From Acinetobacter guillouiae CIP 63.46 (GTDB lineage Bacteria > Pseudomonadota > Gammaproteobacteria > Pseudomonadales > Moraxellaceae): a stretch of DNA of 64,000 nucleotides. A program made the position numbers and the translations under genes. The stretch's first letter is position 1. Every line of letters begins with the position of its first letter. The stretch covers positions 2,196,324-2,260,323 of the forward strand of contig NZ_KB849283.1 of assembly GCF_000368145.1 (NCBI RefSeq), in the 5' to 3' direction. Positions 25,614 to 35,046 of the stretch are shown piece by piece. The notes beneath the pieces were generated by a model. That model did no database searches and was not told the DNA's origin. It saw only the letters and a program-made list of their open reading frames with translations.

Positions 25614-27077
25614 TCAAAACGTCGACAAACCACTCCATTCCATAAAACGGTAAACCCCGTATTTAAGTTTTGATTCATCAGCGTATTTGCTGTAATCCAC
25701 ACTCATTTGACGACCATTTAAGTTTGACCAAGCCGTATTAAAATACTGTTCAGCATCGATAAAAACTTGCTGTTGCGGATTGCCAACCACGCGTAAATCA
25801 GTCTCTAAATTATAATTTTTTAAATTACGTGCGGTAAAGTTGGCAGAACCTAAAATCATTTCCGCAGATTGCGCATTATGCTTTACGATCATCTTACTAT
25901 GGCACTGCTCACCTTGGGTATTACACCAACGTACATCAATCCCTGCGTCATTTAACTCTGAAGCCACTTGACGGTTTGGGATACCATTTTTTTGACGACC
26001 AAATGCATCTTTATTCGGATCAAGCAAAATACGTAATTTCACTCCACGTTGCTTGGCAGCTACTAAACCTTTAACAATTTGGCGCTCTGACAAATAGAAC
26101 ATGGCTAAATCAATTTGATCATTGGCTTTTGCTGACGCCAACATGTTTAAAACTGCATCATAAATTGCTTTTTCAGTGAGTACTTGAACCTGAGGATCAT
26201 TTGGATTTTCAGGTAGTTTGCCAAATGCAACAAAAGGCGTATCACCTCCCGACATATGCGCGACGGTTTGTTCAGTATTTAAAATATCTGTCGCAGTTGC
26301 ACCGTCAACCATTAATGCAATATTGGAGTGACGTGAACTACCATCATGAGGATTGGCAGATGTGACGATGGTTTTCCAACCTTCTGCAGTATCAACCACG
26401 ATGGTTTTACGATGATTGGCTTTAAAATTAAATAAATTTAAATAACTGCGGACTGTAATTTTTTCTTCGCCAAATGGATTATTCAGCCAGCCTTTATTTG
26501 GGTTATTGCCAATATCCTGACAGCATAAATACCATATCCCAGACCAAGTAGGATTAGATGCGCGGAGTGGTGTTAAATTCGTTTCAATCACGTCAATACC
26601 ACCTAAACGTAATTGACGATATTGTTCAGGCTGAATTCCACCATAAACAGAATTGATTGGATCGGTAATAAACTTAATTTCTAAGCTTGGGTTTACAATT
26701 TTTTCATTAATCAAGGCTTGGGTTAATTGCTTGGTTAATTCTCGTTGCTGAACTTTAGAATCGCCGACTTCACTGTTAAATAGAAACATATCGATCACAA
26801 TGGTGGTCTTGGCTTGCTTAATCAGCTGTAACACCTGATCAAAGATATGTTGATCAAGTTGCTGCTTCCCTTGCGCATTAATATAGGTTTCATCGGCAAT
26901 AAATTTTACATTGGCGTGACGCAACGGTCCGGTAAAATTCAGCCCTTTAGGAAGCGGTTTATAAACATGATAAATCGCAGATGAGAGATATCCTAAGGCC
27001 AATATGCCGATAATAATGCCGAAATAGCGACGTTTTGACCAATTCAGTTTGTTTTGAATTTTATTGAAGATACGCAT
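25614..27077 (-). CDS. Phospholipase D-family protein, membrane anchored
   Basis: The 487-residue protein has one N-terminal membrane anchor (about 18-37) and two PLD half-domains. The first HKD motif is complete: HRKTIVVD near residue 220, followed by TSANPHD. The second is HSKMIVKH followed by GSANFT near residue 410; its H and K are present but the usual D, eight positions on, is H. PLD superfamily members include cardiolipin synthases, phospholipases and nucleases. The anchor and envelope context favour a lipid-acting or periplasmic role, and the domain order resembles bacterial cardiolipin-synthase-like proteins without being a typical Cls. Confidence 0.75.
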   Translation of the reverse strand: MRIFNKIQNKLNWSKRRYFGIIIGILALGYLSSAIYHVYKPLPKGLNFTGPLRHANVKFIADETYINAQGKQQLDQHIFDQVLQLIKQAKTTIVIDMFLFNSEVGDSKVQQRELTKQLTQALINEKIVNPSLEIKFITDPINSVYGGIQPEQYRQLRLGGIDVIETNLTPLRASNPTWSGIWYLCCQDIGNNPNKGWLNNPFGEEKITVRSYLNLFNFKANHRKTIVVDTAEGWKTIVTSANPHDGSSRHSNIALMVDGATATDILNTEQTVAHMSGGDTPFVAFGKLPENPNDPQVQVLTEKAIYDAVLNMLASAKANDQIDLAMFYLSERQIVKGLVAAKQRGVKLRILLDPNKDAFGRQKNGIPNRQVASELNDAGIDVRWCNTQGEQCHSKMIVKHNAQSAEMILGSANFTARNLKNYNLETDLRVVGNPQQQVFIDAEQYFNTAWSNLNGRQMSVDYSKYADESKLKYGVYRFMEWSGLSTF

Positions 27078-27100
27078 AAGAAAAGACCTAGACCAATTTA

Positions 27101-27413
27101 GGGTCTGTCAACATTTCATATATAACTTGCGTTGTCGGCTAAAATTGAGCAAACGAGGCATGAAATGAAGAGAATAGCGAGACTATTTTCAAGTTTCATA
27201 ACGATGTTTGAGATAATTTTAACCACAACCCTGAGCAAAAAACAAAGCACTGCTTTGTTTGCAGCGCAAGGCGCAGCAGAGACGACTAGAGTGTTTTTTG
27301 ATGCTACATCGTTATGACCTACTCATTTAGATCACTAAATTTCATAGCTCATGCCTTGTATCCTCTAAAAAACACTCGTTGTCGCAAATACAGATGAAGT
27401 ATTGGCAGACCCT
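27101..27413 (+). mobile_element. Second copy of the TA-flanked MITE-like element, about 312 bp
   Basis: The element runs from GGGTCTGTCAACATTTCATA to the matching inverse end ATTGGCAGACCC and is in opposite orientation to the copy at 15793. The two are alike along the whole length (shared blocks: GAGGCATGAAATGAAGAGAA, GCGAGACTATTTTC, the 38-bp core at 27233-27271). TA is at the left flank and, after one extra T, at the right (27414-27415). It lies between the PLD-like gene and znuD without breaking a visible gene. The 61-codon frame inside (27132-27317) is not considered a gene. Confidence 0.75.
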
Positions 27414-27473
27414 TAGAGCCTAGGTCGAATTCCTTTATTTTTCAATAACGATTTGGTGAATGATTGCAAATAA

Positions 27474-29573
27474 TTAGAACTTATAGTCCATACCTATGAC
27501 AAAGTTACGTCCAATTTGTGGAATATTCGATAAGAAAGAAGTGTGTTCATAAATCTTCTCGTCCAACAGGTTGTTGGCTTTAAAGAATACTTTCGCTTCT
27601 TGTTTGTTGGCCAAAGGATATTGATAAGCAACGCCTAGGTTCACCATGTTATAACCTTTGGTTTCTTGTTCATAAGACGCAAATTTATCTTGATTAAACA
27701 CATGTGAATATTCTGCTGAACCAGACCAACGCTCATCAAACTCAGCATTTACACGAGCGCCTAAACGACCAGCAGGAACACGCGGTGCATTTTCATCTTC
27801 AATTTTACCGCGTACATAGTCACCAAACAGACTGGTTTTATACACATCATTCCACTGATAAGCGACTTCACCTTCTGTACCATAGAACTTGGCTTTATCT
27901 TGACTATATTTGATCAAACGGAAGTTTTCGTATTGATCCAAAGTTTTGGCATAAATGTAGTTATCAAACCAATTTTGATAGACATGTACATGATAGCTCA
28001 ACTTGTCATTGTCATAATGAAGACCTAATTCCACATTATTTGACTTCTCTTTATTTAAGTCTTGATTCCCTAATTCATAAGTGTTGGTCGCATAATGCTT
28101 TCCATCAGCATAAAGTTCTTGTGCTAAAGGCAATCGCTCTTGATGAGAACCCGTTAAAGAGAGCGTGTAATTTGGTGCAAATGCCCAATTCACAGCACCA
28201 GAATATGAGAATGCATTACCATCAAAGTCTTTTTGATCTGAATCGACATCCACTGTTTGATGATCAAGACGAGTCCCTAATTCCACATGAAAATCACCAA
28301 ATTGGCGATGCTCTAAGCCAAATACACTATATTTTTGGGTTTTATTTGGCGCAAGAACCGCTTCTTCACCTGTGATATCTAATTTTTGCTGGCTGGCTTG
28401 GACACCCCACACCCCTTCCCAAGCAGCAATCGGATTGTGTAACAACTCAACACGACCTTCATAACCTTTGCTCTTGAAGGTTGTCATTGCTGTACTTCCT
28501 TCAATTTCATCATGTTGATAGTCGGTATAACTTGCTTGTGCACGAAGTTTTTTAAAGCCAGCAAAAGGCTCATTGAGCTCAGAACGGAAATCATAACGTT
28601 CTGTTTTCATATCAATCCATGGCCCTGCTTCAGCATGATCATGGTCTTCGTCACCATGATCATGGTCATGACCAGAATGATCATCATCATCGTGCCCACC
28701 ACAATGCAGTGATAAACCATGTAAATGGCATGACTCATATTCATGGCTATGCCCAGGTAAACCGTATTGATCTTGGCGATTGCTATAAGAGACACCTGCA
28801 AAACCACGTTCACCGATCCAAGATAAGCCCACATTTACATTTTCCGACTCTGAAAATGTATTGCCAACTCGACGCTCTTTCGTACTATGTGCATGATCAC
28901 CATGCTCTTCTGTTACGATATAGTTCGGGGTAATGTAATCATTGGCGTCACGTTTTAGGCCTTCTACACGTAATGCAACATTTGAACCTAATCCAACAGT
29001 CACCCCAGCATGTGCCATTTTTTCGTCGTTGCCCGTGTTATAACGCAGACCAACATTGCCTTCATAACCATTTTCAGGCATCGCTGTCGGAATCTTGCTG
29101 TCAACCACATTGACTAAGCCACCCACAGACCCAGCCCCATATAATAATGTTGATGGTCCTCGAATGACTTCAATTTTTTGTGCCAGCTGCGGATCTACAG
29201 TGACGGCATGATCGGGTGACAAACTTGAAACATCCATTGTCTCTGTTGCATTCTGAGTCACTTTAACCCGCGCCCCCTCTTGCCCACGAATTACAGGGCG
29301 ACTGGAACCCGCTCCAAAGGTATTGGAATAGACCCCTAATTCATCTTTGAGTGCTTCACCTAAAGTCGTGCCCGCCTGTTGTAGTTTTTCACGTGAAACA
29401 GTTTCATCTGCAACGCCAAAATCTTGACTTGAACGGACTAAGGGATGTCCAACAACGGTAATGGTTTCTAATTGTTGTGGATTTTTTTCAGTATTGGTTT
29501 GATCTTCAGCCCAAATAGAAGTTGAAATAACTGCAGAAATGGAAAGTGTTAGGGCACTTTTGGTAAAGGACAT
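27474..29573 (-). CDS. znuD: Zinc-uptake TonB-dependent outer-membrane receptor, ZnuD-like
   Basis: An outer-membrane beta-barrel importer driven by TonB. After a signal peptide (about 1-23) come a TonB-box-like ETITVVG and the plug domain (to about 190, with RVKVTQN and GPSTLLYG). The 22-stranded barrel then ends in the aromatic GMDYKF. A histidine/aspartate-rich loop around residues 280-315 (clusters GHDDDDHSGHDHDHGDEDHDH) is the hallmark of ZnuD zinc/haem receptors. The ATG at 29573 is preferred over an in-frame TTG at 29594. A near-perfect Zur box lies 29-53 bp upstream, so expression should rise under zinc limitation. Confidence 0.93.
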   Translation of the reverse strand: MSFTKSALTLSISAVISTSIWAEDQTNTEKNPQQLETITVVGHPLVRSSQDFGVADETVSREKLQQAGTTLGEALKDELGVYSNTFGAGSSRPVIRGQEGARVKVTQNATETMDVSSLSPDHAVTVDPQLAQKIEVIRGPSTLLYGAGSVGGLVNVVDSKIPTAMPENGYEGNVGLRYNTGNDEKMAHAGVTVGLGSNVALRVEGLKRDANDYITPNYIVTEEHGDHAHSTKERRVGNTFSESENVNVGLSWIGERGFAGVSYSNRQDQYGLPGHSHEYESCHLHGLSLHCGGHDDDDHSGHDHDHGDEDHDHAEAGPWIDMKTERYDFRSELNEPFAGFKKLRAQASYTDYQHDEIEGSTAMTTFKSKGYEGRVELLHNPIAAWEGVWGVQASQQKLDITGEEAVLAPNKTQKYSVFGLEHRQFGDFHVELGTRLDHQTVDVDSDQKDFDGNAFSYSGAVNWAFAPNYTLSLTGSHQERLPLAQELYADGKHYATNTYELGNQDLNKEKSNNVELGLHYDNDKLSYHVHVYQNWFDNYIYAKTLDQYENFRLIKYSQDKAKFYGTEGEVAYQWNDVYKTSLFGDYVRGKIEDENAPRVPAGRLGARVNAEFDERWSGSAEYSHVFNQDKFASYEQETKGYNMVNLGVAYQYPLANKQEAKVFFKANNLLDEKIYEHTSFLSNIPQIGRNFVIGMDYKF

Positions 29574-29601
29574 GCGATTGCTCTCAAAGCTCAATATTTT
29601 T

Positions 29602-29626
29602 GAATTATGTTATATTATAACATTTC
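29602..29626 (-). promoter_or_regulatory. Zur box upstream of znuD
   Basis: The 17-bp core ATGTTATA-T-TATAACAT (29607-29623) is a perfect palindrome, flanked by GAATT and TTC. It matches the known gammaproteobacterial Zur operator (GAAATGTTATANTATAACATTTC) almost completely. It is located where a repressor would cover the znuD promoter. Confidence 0.85.
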
Positions 29627-29640
29627 AATATTTTTGCAAT

Positions 29641-29670
29641 AAAAAAAGGAAATCAAAACTGATTTCCTTT
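29641..29670 (-). terminator. Terminator of the O-antigen-ligase-like gene
   Basis: AAAGGAAATC (29645-29654) pairs with GATTTCCTTT (29661-29670) over a 6-nt loop. On the minus strand it is followed by seven T residues, 17 nt after the gene's stop. Confidence 0.85.
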
Positions 29671-29686
29671 GCAATTAAAATTAAAT

Positions 29687-30946
29687 TTATTTTTCTTTCA
29701 TAAGCTTATTGATCAAAATAAAGCTCATAAGAGATGCCGTCACCCAATAGAACACATAGGTCGTATTTTGAAAAAATAAATAATATTCCGTAAGACCGCT
29801 ACACATATAATAGATTACGAACACTGTACCAGTGATTGCTAAGTTTTGAATTAGCAAATTTTTAGCAAAGATATGCTTTATAAAAAAAACCAAAGCAGTC
29901 AAAAATGTCATCAATAAACCAATAAATCCAATCAAACCATTTGCTGCTAATTCATGGAAGTAGATGCTATGCATGTGCTGAAAACAATGTGGTAAATCGC
30001 CTCGTTTATATAAACGGCAATTTTCAGCTTCTATTTCATACATCCCGATTCCTGTAAAAGGTGAGGTTTTAAACATTTCCACTGAATTATTCCAAAGGAA
30101 TAATCTAATTCCCGAACTATTTTGATAATTATTATTACGAATATTGAGTGAATCAGATTGAAAGTTTTCAACTCTTTTTAGCAGTGGGGAATTTGGAATA
30201 GCCATATTTATGCCAATAAAACAAGCAACCAAACCCAGCATCAAAATGATTTTTTTTAATTGAGTTTTGGTATAGAAAAGAACTAAAAAGCCCAATACAA
30301 ATAGCAACCCCAACCACGCTCCTCTAGTGCCATGAAGGATTAAAAGAAACATACAGAGTAAGCTGGTCACTAAATATAAATAAGATTGTTTACCTTTTAA
30401 ATAAAATGAATAACATAGCAAAAGTATTGTGAGCGAAATAAAGCCGATATCATAACTAATCACTGGATTAAAGAAAATACTAAACAGGCCGCGATCAAAC
30501 TGTAACATTATCCCCCAATACAATAAGTAGGGAGTCAACAAAAACAATATAAAAAACAATATCCGATAAAAAAATTCGGCATTAAAATTACTTTTATAAT
30601 AAATTGTTGGTAAAAAAATGAATGGAATAAACCAAATATACTGGTTAATAATATGCTTATACGTACTCAATAGATTATGCGGAACTGAATCAAGTCGAAA
30701 AAGTGACTGATTTAATAAAGTAGTACTTATAAATCCAATACAACAAAATGCAACCAGATAAAAATTTGGTTTTATAATTTCCCCCTTAATTAAAAAATAG
30801 CTAAAAAACAAAATAAAAACAATTGAAATATTCCAATGCCTAAAATTATCATTAAAAATATAATGCGTAAATACAACAACAAAAAGGATAGATATTAAAA
30901 AAATAAATTTATTATTTTTTATCATCAAAGAATAACTTTCAAACAT
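29687..30946 (-). CDS. O-antigen ligase/polymerase family membrane protein (Wzy_C)
   Basis: A polytopic inner-membrane protein of about 419 residues with 10-12 spans. The Wzy_C landmarks are present: HGTRGAWLGL in the middle, the large periplasmic loop with IRLFLWNNS..MF..SPFTGIGMYE, and HMHSIYFHELAANGLIG. The family includes WaaL O-antigen ligases, Wzy polymerases and PglL-type O-oligosaccharyltransferases, which cannot be told apart here. The start at 30946 (ATG) is preferred over a TTG at 30967. It has its own terminator and stands outside the glycosyltransferase run, but probably acts in the same surface-glycan pathway. Confidence 0.8.
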   Translation of the reverse strand: MFESYSLMIKNNKFIFLISILFVVVFTHYIFNDNFRHWNISIVFILFFSYFLIKGEIIKPNFYLVAFCCIGFISTTLLNQSLFRLDSVPHNLLSTYKHIINQYIWFIPFIFLPTIYYKSNFNAEFFYRILFFILFLLTPYLLYWGIMLQFDRGLFSIFFNPVISYDIGFISLTILLLCYSFYLKGKQSYLYLVTSLLCMFLLILHGTRGAWLGLLFVLGFLVLFYTKTQLKKIILMLGLVACFIGINMAIPNSPLLKRVENFQSDSLNIRNNNYQNSSGIRLFLWNNSVEMFKTSPFTGIGMYEIEAENCRLYKRGDLPHCFQHMHSIYFHELAANGLIGFIGLLMTFLTALVFFIKHIFAKNLLIQNLAITGTVFVIYYMCSGLTEYYLFFQNTTYVFYWVTASLMSFILINKLMKEK

Positions 30947-31067
30947 TGACACTTTAGATCTACTCAATTTTTTGTAATATTCTACTTTGAAATTACATTT
31001 AATTCATTGATGTAAACAACAAATTAACGAATAATTTCCTAATATAAGTTTTAATAACCTATTTTCA

Positions 31068-31832
31068 ATGCCTTTTACACTTTCACATGCTGTTTTAGCA
31101 CCACCTTTGTCCAAACTTTCAGGAAATCGCTTGCCGATTGCAGCACTCGCGATTGGCACAATGACACCAGATTTGTATAGAGTGTTGGTCAAAACTGAAA
31201 TTTATTTAAATCATCAATTTAAAGGAATCATTTATCCAGATTTATTGGTGGGATTACTGTTCTGCTTACTTTGGTATAGCTTATATCGCCCATTACTATT
31301 TAAGTTTTTAGGCATTCAAAAACCATTAAACATTGCTTCTTTTTCTACTTTTTTTCAATTTCTAATTTGGATGATATTGGCGATTATCTTAGGTACAGCA
31401 ACCCATATTATTTGGGATGGTTTAACTCATTTAGATTTTCGAACTTTCGCTTTTAAAGAATTTTTAGCGCAACCTGTCAGTATATTTGATCGTATTTATC
31501 CGATGCATAAAGTCCTACAAATCGGCTGTTCTGCTGCGGCTTTACCTTTTTTAATGTGGATGGGCTTGCATTACTTTTTTAAATATAGAGCCAGTCAAAT
31601 ACGCAATCCTAAAGTAAATTTTTTCTGTATAAGCTTATTTGTAAGCTCATTTTTTAGTGGTTGCTTATATTATGTGTATATTGCCAAAAGTACAGGCTTC
31701 GTTCCACAAGACACTGATCTATATGTGCTGATTGGCTTGTTTATGAAATTTTTTACCCAAGGTTCAATCCTTTGTTTCACTTTAGGTTGTCTTTTGTTTC
31801 ATTATTTAAATGATAAGAAATATTTTGAATGA
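31068..31832 (+). CDS. DUF4184-family membrane protein
   Basis: The 254-residue protein begins MPFTLSHAVLAPPL and contains GTMTPDLYR and THIIWDGLTH, with conserved histidine and aspartate residues, as in the DUF4184 family. Six or seven spans can be seen from residue 60 on. Related metal-dependent hydrolase-like membrane proteins (YdjM/DUF457) keep the same His/Asp pattern, but no activity is established. No strong Shine-Dalgarno. It is divergent from the O-antigen-ligase-like gene and upstream of aspS. Confidence 0.75.
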   Translation: MPFTLSHAVLAPPLSKLSGNRLPIAALAIGTMTPDLYRVLVKTEIYLNHQFKGIIYPDLLVGLLFCLLWYSLYRPLLFKFLGIQKPLNIASFSTFFQFLIWMILAIILGTATHIIWDGLTHLDFRTFAFKEFLAQPVSIFDRIYPMHKVLQIGCSAAALPFLMWMGLHYFFKYRASQIRNPKVNFFCISLFVSSFFSGCLYYVYIAKSTGFVPQDTDLYVLIGLFMKFFTQGSILCFTLGCLLFHYLNDKKYFE

Positions 31833-31918
31833 TGCTCTATTTGCCGATTTAGTCACTGAAACTTTCTCGAAATCAGCTTAAATTTATTCGGCAACATGCT
31901 AGTTTTTGCCCCAAGTCC

Positions 31919-31947
31919 TTGTGACTCACCGCTCAAAGAGGCATAAT
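31919..31947 (+). promoter_or_regulatory. Sigma-70 promoter of aspS
   Basis: TTGTGA (31919-31924), a 17-bp spacer and CATAAT (31942-31947) form a good vegetative promoter about 75 bp upstream of the aspS start. Confidence 0.6.
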
Positions 31948-32022
31948 CTCACATTACATTTTTAGGCGATGCGCTGTTTACGTACTCGCTTCCTTAACCC
32001 ATATAGTTGGATTTTTAACGCT

Positions 32023-33807
32023 ATGATGCGAACTCATTATTGCGGTTCTTTAACCGAAGCTCAAATTGACCAGACTGTAACGCTTTGCGGCTGGGTACAT
32101 CGTCGCCGTGACCACGGTGGGGTGATTTTCCTTGATATGCGTGATCGTGATGGTCTCGTTCAAGTCGTCATCGATCCTGATACCCCAGAAGCATTTGCAA
32201 CTGCGGATAAAGCACGTTCAGAATATGTATTAAAAATTGTAGGACGTGTACGTCGTCGCTATGAAGGCACCGAAAATGCCAATATGGTGAGTGGTCAAAT
32301 CGAAGTTTTAGGTAAAGAAATCGAAGTTCTTGCTGCATCTGAAACTCCACCATTCCCATTGAATGATGAAAATGCCAATATTTCTGAAGAAATCCGTCTG
32401 AAATATCGTTTCCTCGATATTCGTCGTCCAGAAATGATTGATCGTTTACGTTTCCGCTCTAAAGTGACCACGTTAATTCGTAACTACTTAGATGAAAACG
32501 GCTTCTTGGATGTTGAAACACCAATTTTGACACGTGCAACACCTGAAGGTGCGCGTGACTATTTAGTGCCTAGCCGTGTTTCAAATGGTAGCTTTTATGC
32601 GCTTCCACAATCACCACAATTGTTTAAACAATTGTTGATGGTTGGTGGTGTAGACCGTTATTACCAAATCGCAAAATGTTTCCGTGACGAAGATTTACGT
32701 GCAGATCGTCAACCTGAATTTACTCAAATCGACATCGAAACATCGTTCTTAAACGATGATGATATTATGGATTTGATGGAAGGCATGACCGTTAAGATGT
32801 TCAATGAACTTCTTGGTGTGAAATTCGACAAATTCCAACGCATGACTTATGCAGATGCTATGCGAGATTATGCATCTGACAAACCAGACTTACGTATTCC
32901 TTTGAAACTTGTAGACGTTGCTGACATGATGCAGGACGTTGAGTTCAAAGTATTCGCAGGTCCAGCAAAAGATCCTAAAGGCCGTATTGTTGCACTTCGT
33001 GTACCAGGAGCAGGTTCACTGCCACGTAGCCAAATTGATGAATACACTAAATTCGTTGGAATTTATGGCGCGAAAGGCTTGGCTTATATTAAAGTCAACG
33101 AACTTGAAAAAGGCATCGAAGGTCTTCAATCACCTATCGTTAAATTCATCGAACCAATCGTGCTTGATTTGTTAAAGCGTGTTGGTGCTGAAAACGGTGA
33201 CATCGTATTCTTTGGTGCCGATAAAGCCAAAGTTGTAAATGATGCAATGGGTGCTTTACGTATCAAGATCGGTCACGACATGAACATGTCAACAACCGAG
33301 TGGGCGCCACTTTGGGTTGTTGATTTCCCAATGTTTGAAGAAACTGATGATGGTAAATGGACGTCTGTTCACCACCCATTCACACTTCCAAAATCAAGTG
33401 TTGAAGAAGTGAAAAGCAATCCTGGTGCAGCACTTTCTGTTGCTTACGATATGGTATTGAATGGTACTGAAATTGGTGGTGGCTCGTTGCGTATCTATAC
33501 TTTAGAAATGCAAAAAGCAATTTTTGAAGCTTTAGGTATTGGCGAAGAAGAAGCTGAAGAAAAATTCAGTTTCTTATTAAATGCTTTAAAATTCGGTGCG
33601 CCTCCTCATGGTGGTTTAGCATTCGGTTTAGACCGTTTAGTGATGTTAATGACAGGTTCATCATCTATCCGTGACGTGATTGCTTTCCCGAAAACTAAAA
33701 CGGCTGAGTGTCCATTAACTCAAGCACCTGCACCAGTTGAACCAAATCAATTGCGTGACTTAGGTATTCGTTTACGCGAAAAACCGAAAGCTGAAGAAGC
33801 TAAATAA
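32023..33807 (+). CDS. aspS: Aspartyl-tRNA synthetase
   Basis: A class II synthetase charging tRNA-Asp (possibly also tRNA-Asn when non-discriminating). Order: OB-fold anticodon domain (1-105, [11 protein letters not shown]), catalytic core with class II motif 2 [16 protein letters not shown] (about 215), bacterial insertion (GAD) domain (about 285-410), and motif 3 [12 protein letters not shown] near the C-terminus. The frame is open upstream, but the family start is MMRTHYCG at 32023. It is followed by a terminator, so the downstream small membrane gene is separately expressed or reached by read-through. Confidence 0.96.
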   Translation: MMRTHYCGSLTEAQIDQTVTLCGWVHRRRDHGGVIFLDMRDRDGLVQVVIDPDTPEAFATADKARSEYVLKIVGRVRRRYEGTENANMVSGQIEVLGKEIEVLAASETPPFPLNDENANISEEIRLKYRFLDIRRPEMIDRLRFRSKVTTLIRNYLDENGFLDVETPILTRATPEGARDYLVPSRVSNGSFYALPQSPQLFKQLLMVGGVDRYYQIAKCFRDEDLRADRQPEFTQIDIETSFLNDDDIMDLMEGMTVKMFNELLGVKFDKFQRMTYADAMRDYASDKPDLRIPLKLVDVADMMQDVEFKVFAGPAKDPKGRIVALRVPGAGSLPRSQIDEYTKFVGIYGAKGLAYIKVNELEKGIEGLQSPIVKFIEPIVLDLLKRVGAENGDIVFFGADKAKVVNDAMGALRIKIGHDMNMSTTEWAPLWVVDFPMFEETDDGKWTSVHHPFTLPKSSVEEVKSNPGAALSVAYDMVLNGTEIGGGSLRIYTLEMQKAIFEALGIGEEEAEEKFSFLLNALKFGAPPHGGLAFGLDRLVMLMTGSSSIRDVIAFPKTKTAECPLTQAPAPVEPNQLRDLGIRLREKPKAEEAK

Positions 33808-33825
33808 TTTTTAGCGGTTTCATCG

Positions 33826-33859
33826 AAAACCCTGCGCTATGCAGGGTTTTCTCTTTTTT
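33826..33859 (+). terminator. Terminator of aspS
   Basis: AAAACCCTGC (33826-33835) pairs perfectly with GCAGGGTTTT (33841-33850), loop GCTAT, followed by TCTTTTTT. Confidence 0.9.
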
Positions 33860-33945
33860 CATGTGCATTTTTTTAGATAGGTTCTAATTGAGATAAGTTC
33901 TCATAAATGGCATACTATCGCTGTTAACTTTTGAGGTGAAAACCT

Positions 33946-34164
33946 ATGGCTATGCGACCTAATGTACTTCGTCATACAATTATTATCATTGTATTTTCAG
34001 TGGTTCAATGGGGATTTATGCGTTATATCCTAAGCCATCAGTTGTTTAATTTAGATACTTATCAACGTATTCTATATTTCAGCATGAGCAGTTTTATTGC
34101 TGGTTTCTTTATTATTTCAGCGCTGATTTACTTGGTGTTGAAAGGCAATGCTGATCGCGACTAA
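33946..34164 (+). CDS. Small two-span membrane protein
   Basis: The 72-residue protein has two hydrophobic segments (about 10-28 and 45-66) and a short charged tail (KGNADRD). A convincing Shine-Dalgarno (GAGGTG, 7 nt before ATG) supports it. Family unknown. It ends 10 nt before the LpxL-type acyltransferase and is likely cotranscribed with it. Confidence 0.6.
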   Translation: MAMRPNVLRHTIIIIVFSVVQWGFMRYILSHQLFNLDTYQRILYFSMSSFIAGFFIISALIYLVLKGNADRD

Positions 34165-34174
34165 TAATAATTAA

Positions 34175-35041
34175 ATGTATAAGCTACTTAAAACTTTCTC
34201 TCGATTACCTCTAGGCATGATACAAAATATTGCTAGAGGTGTCGGGAATTTATTGTTTATGAGTAATTCTTCAGCAAAACGCATCACTGAATTGAATTTA
34301 ACTGCGGCATATCCTGAGCTTGATGAACAACGACGTAATCAACTAATTAAGGCCAGTTTAAAAAGTCAATGTATGACTTATGCAGAGTCAATTAAAATTT
34401 GGGGATCTTCTCCAGAGTTCGCATTAGCACAAATTAAACAGGTTTATAATGCTGAGATTTTTCTCAATGCCTTAAAGAACCCCAATGGCTGTATTGGTGT
34501 GGTACCCCATTTTGGAGCATGGGAGCTCATGAATGCGTGGATCAACCAACATACTCATCCCGTTATCATGTATAAGCCGAGTCGAAATAAAGACTTAGAT
34601 CAGTTTATGCTAGAGTCGCGCCAACGCTTAAATGCAACATTGGTACCCACTGATGATACTGGTGTACGTGCCTTATTTAAACATTTAAAACAAGGTGGAT
34701 TTACTGCTATCCTTCCTGACCATATTCCCAAAGAGTCTGGCGGTATTTATTCTGAGTTTTATGGGCAAAAGGCATTTTCTTCAACTTTGCTTTCAAAGCT
34801 TGCTGCAAAAACCCAATGTTCAGTTGTGGGTTTAACCTGTGTTCGTCGCCCTGATTTCTCAGGTTTTGATATACATTTTACGGCACTATCTCAAGATATT
34901 AATTCTAAAGATTTACAGCTTTCTGTCGATACCTTGAACAAAGAAATGGAGCGAATGATTAACATTGCTCCTGAACAGTATTTATGGGGTTATAAACGAT
35001 TTAGAAAGTTAGAGGGTGGCAGGAATTTGTATAAATCATAA
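34175..35041 (+). CDS. LpxL/HtrB-family lipid A acyltransferase
   Basis: The 288-residue inner-membrane-associated enzyme transfers an acyl chain from acyl-ACP to a lipid A precursor or related lipid. The catalytic HX4E motif is HFGAWE near residue 112. Further landmarks are MYKPSRN, LPDHIPKESGG and FYGQKAF. It is slightly shorter than E. coli LpxL (306). Which position is acylated cannot be told. The overlapping small membrane gene upstream and an LpxO-like gene at 51.7 kb point to lipid A modification in this strain. No clear Shine-Dalgarno; translational coupling is likely. Confidence 0.82.
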   Translation: MYKLLKTFSRLPLGMIQNIARGVGNLLFMSNSSAKRITELNLTAAYPELDEQRRNQLIKASLKSQCMTYAESIKIWGSSPEFALAQIKQVYNAEIFLNALKNPNGCIGVVPHFGAWELMNAWINQHTHPVIMYKPSRNKDLDQFMLESRQRLNATLVPTDDTGVRALFKHLKQGGFTAILPDHIPKESGGIYSEFYGQKAFSSTLLSKLAAKTQCSVVGLTCVRRPDFSGFDIHFTALSQDINSKDLQLSVDTLNKEMERMINIAPEQYLWGYKRFRKLEGGRNLYKS

Positions 35042-35046
35042 GCAAC

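Noticed and set aside
27132..27317. 61-codon ORF inside the second element
   Set aside because: It lies wholly inside the non-autonomous element, has no Shine-Dalgarno and includes the palindromic core. Not a transposase.
28512..28933. Plus-strand ORFs opposite znuD, rich in His and Asp codons
   Set aside because: They are antisense shadows of the His/Asp-rich loop of the znuD-like gene.
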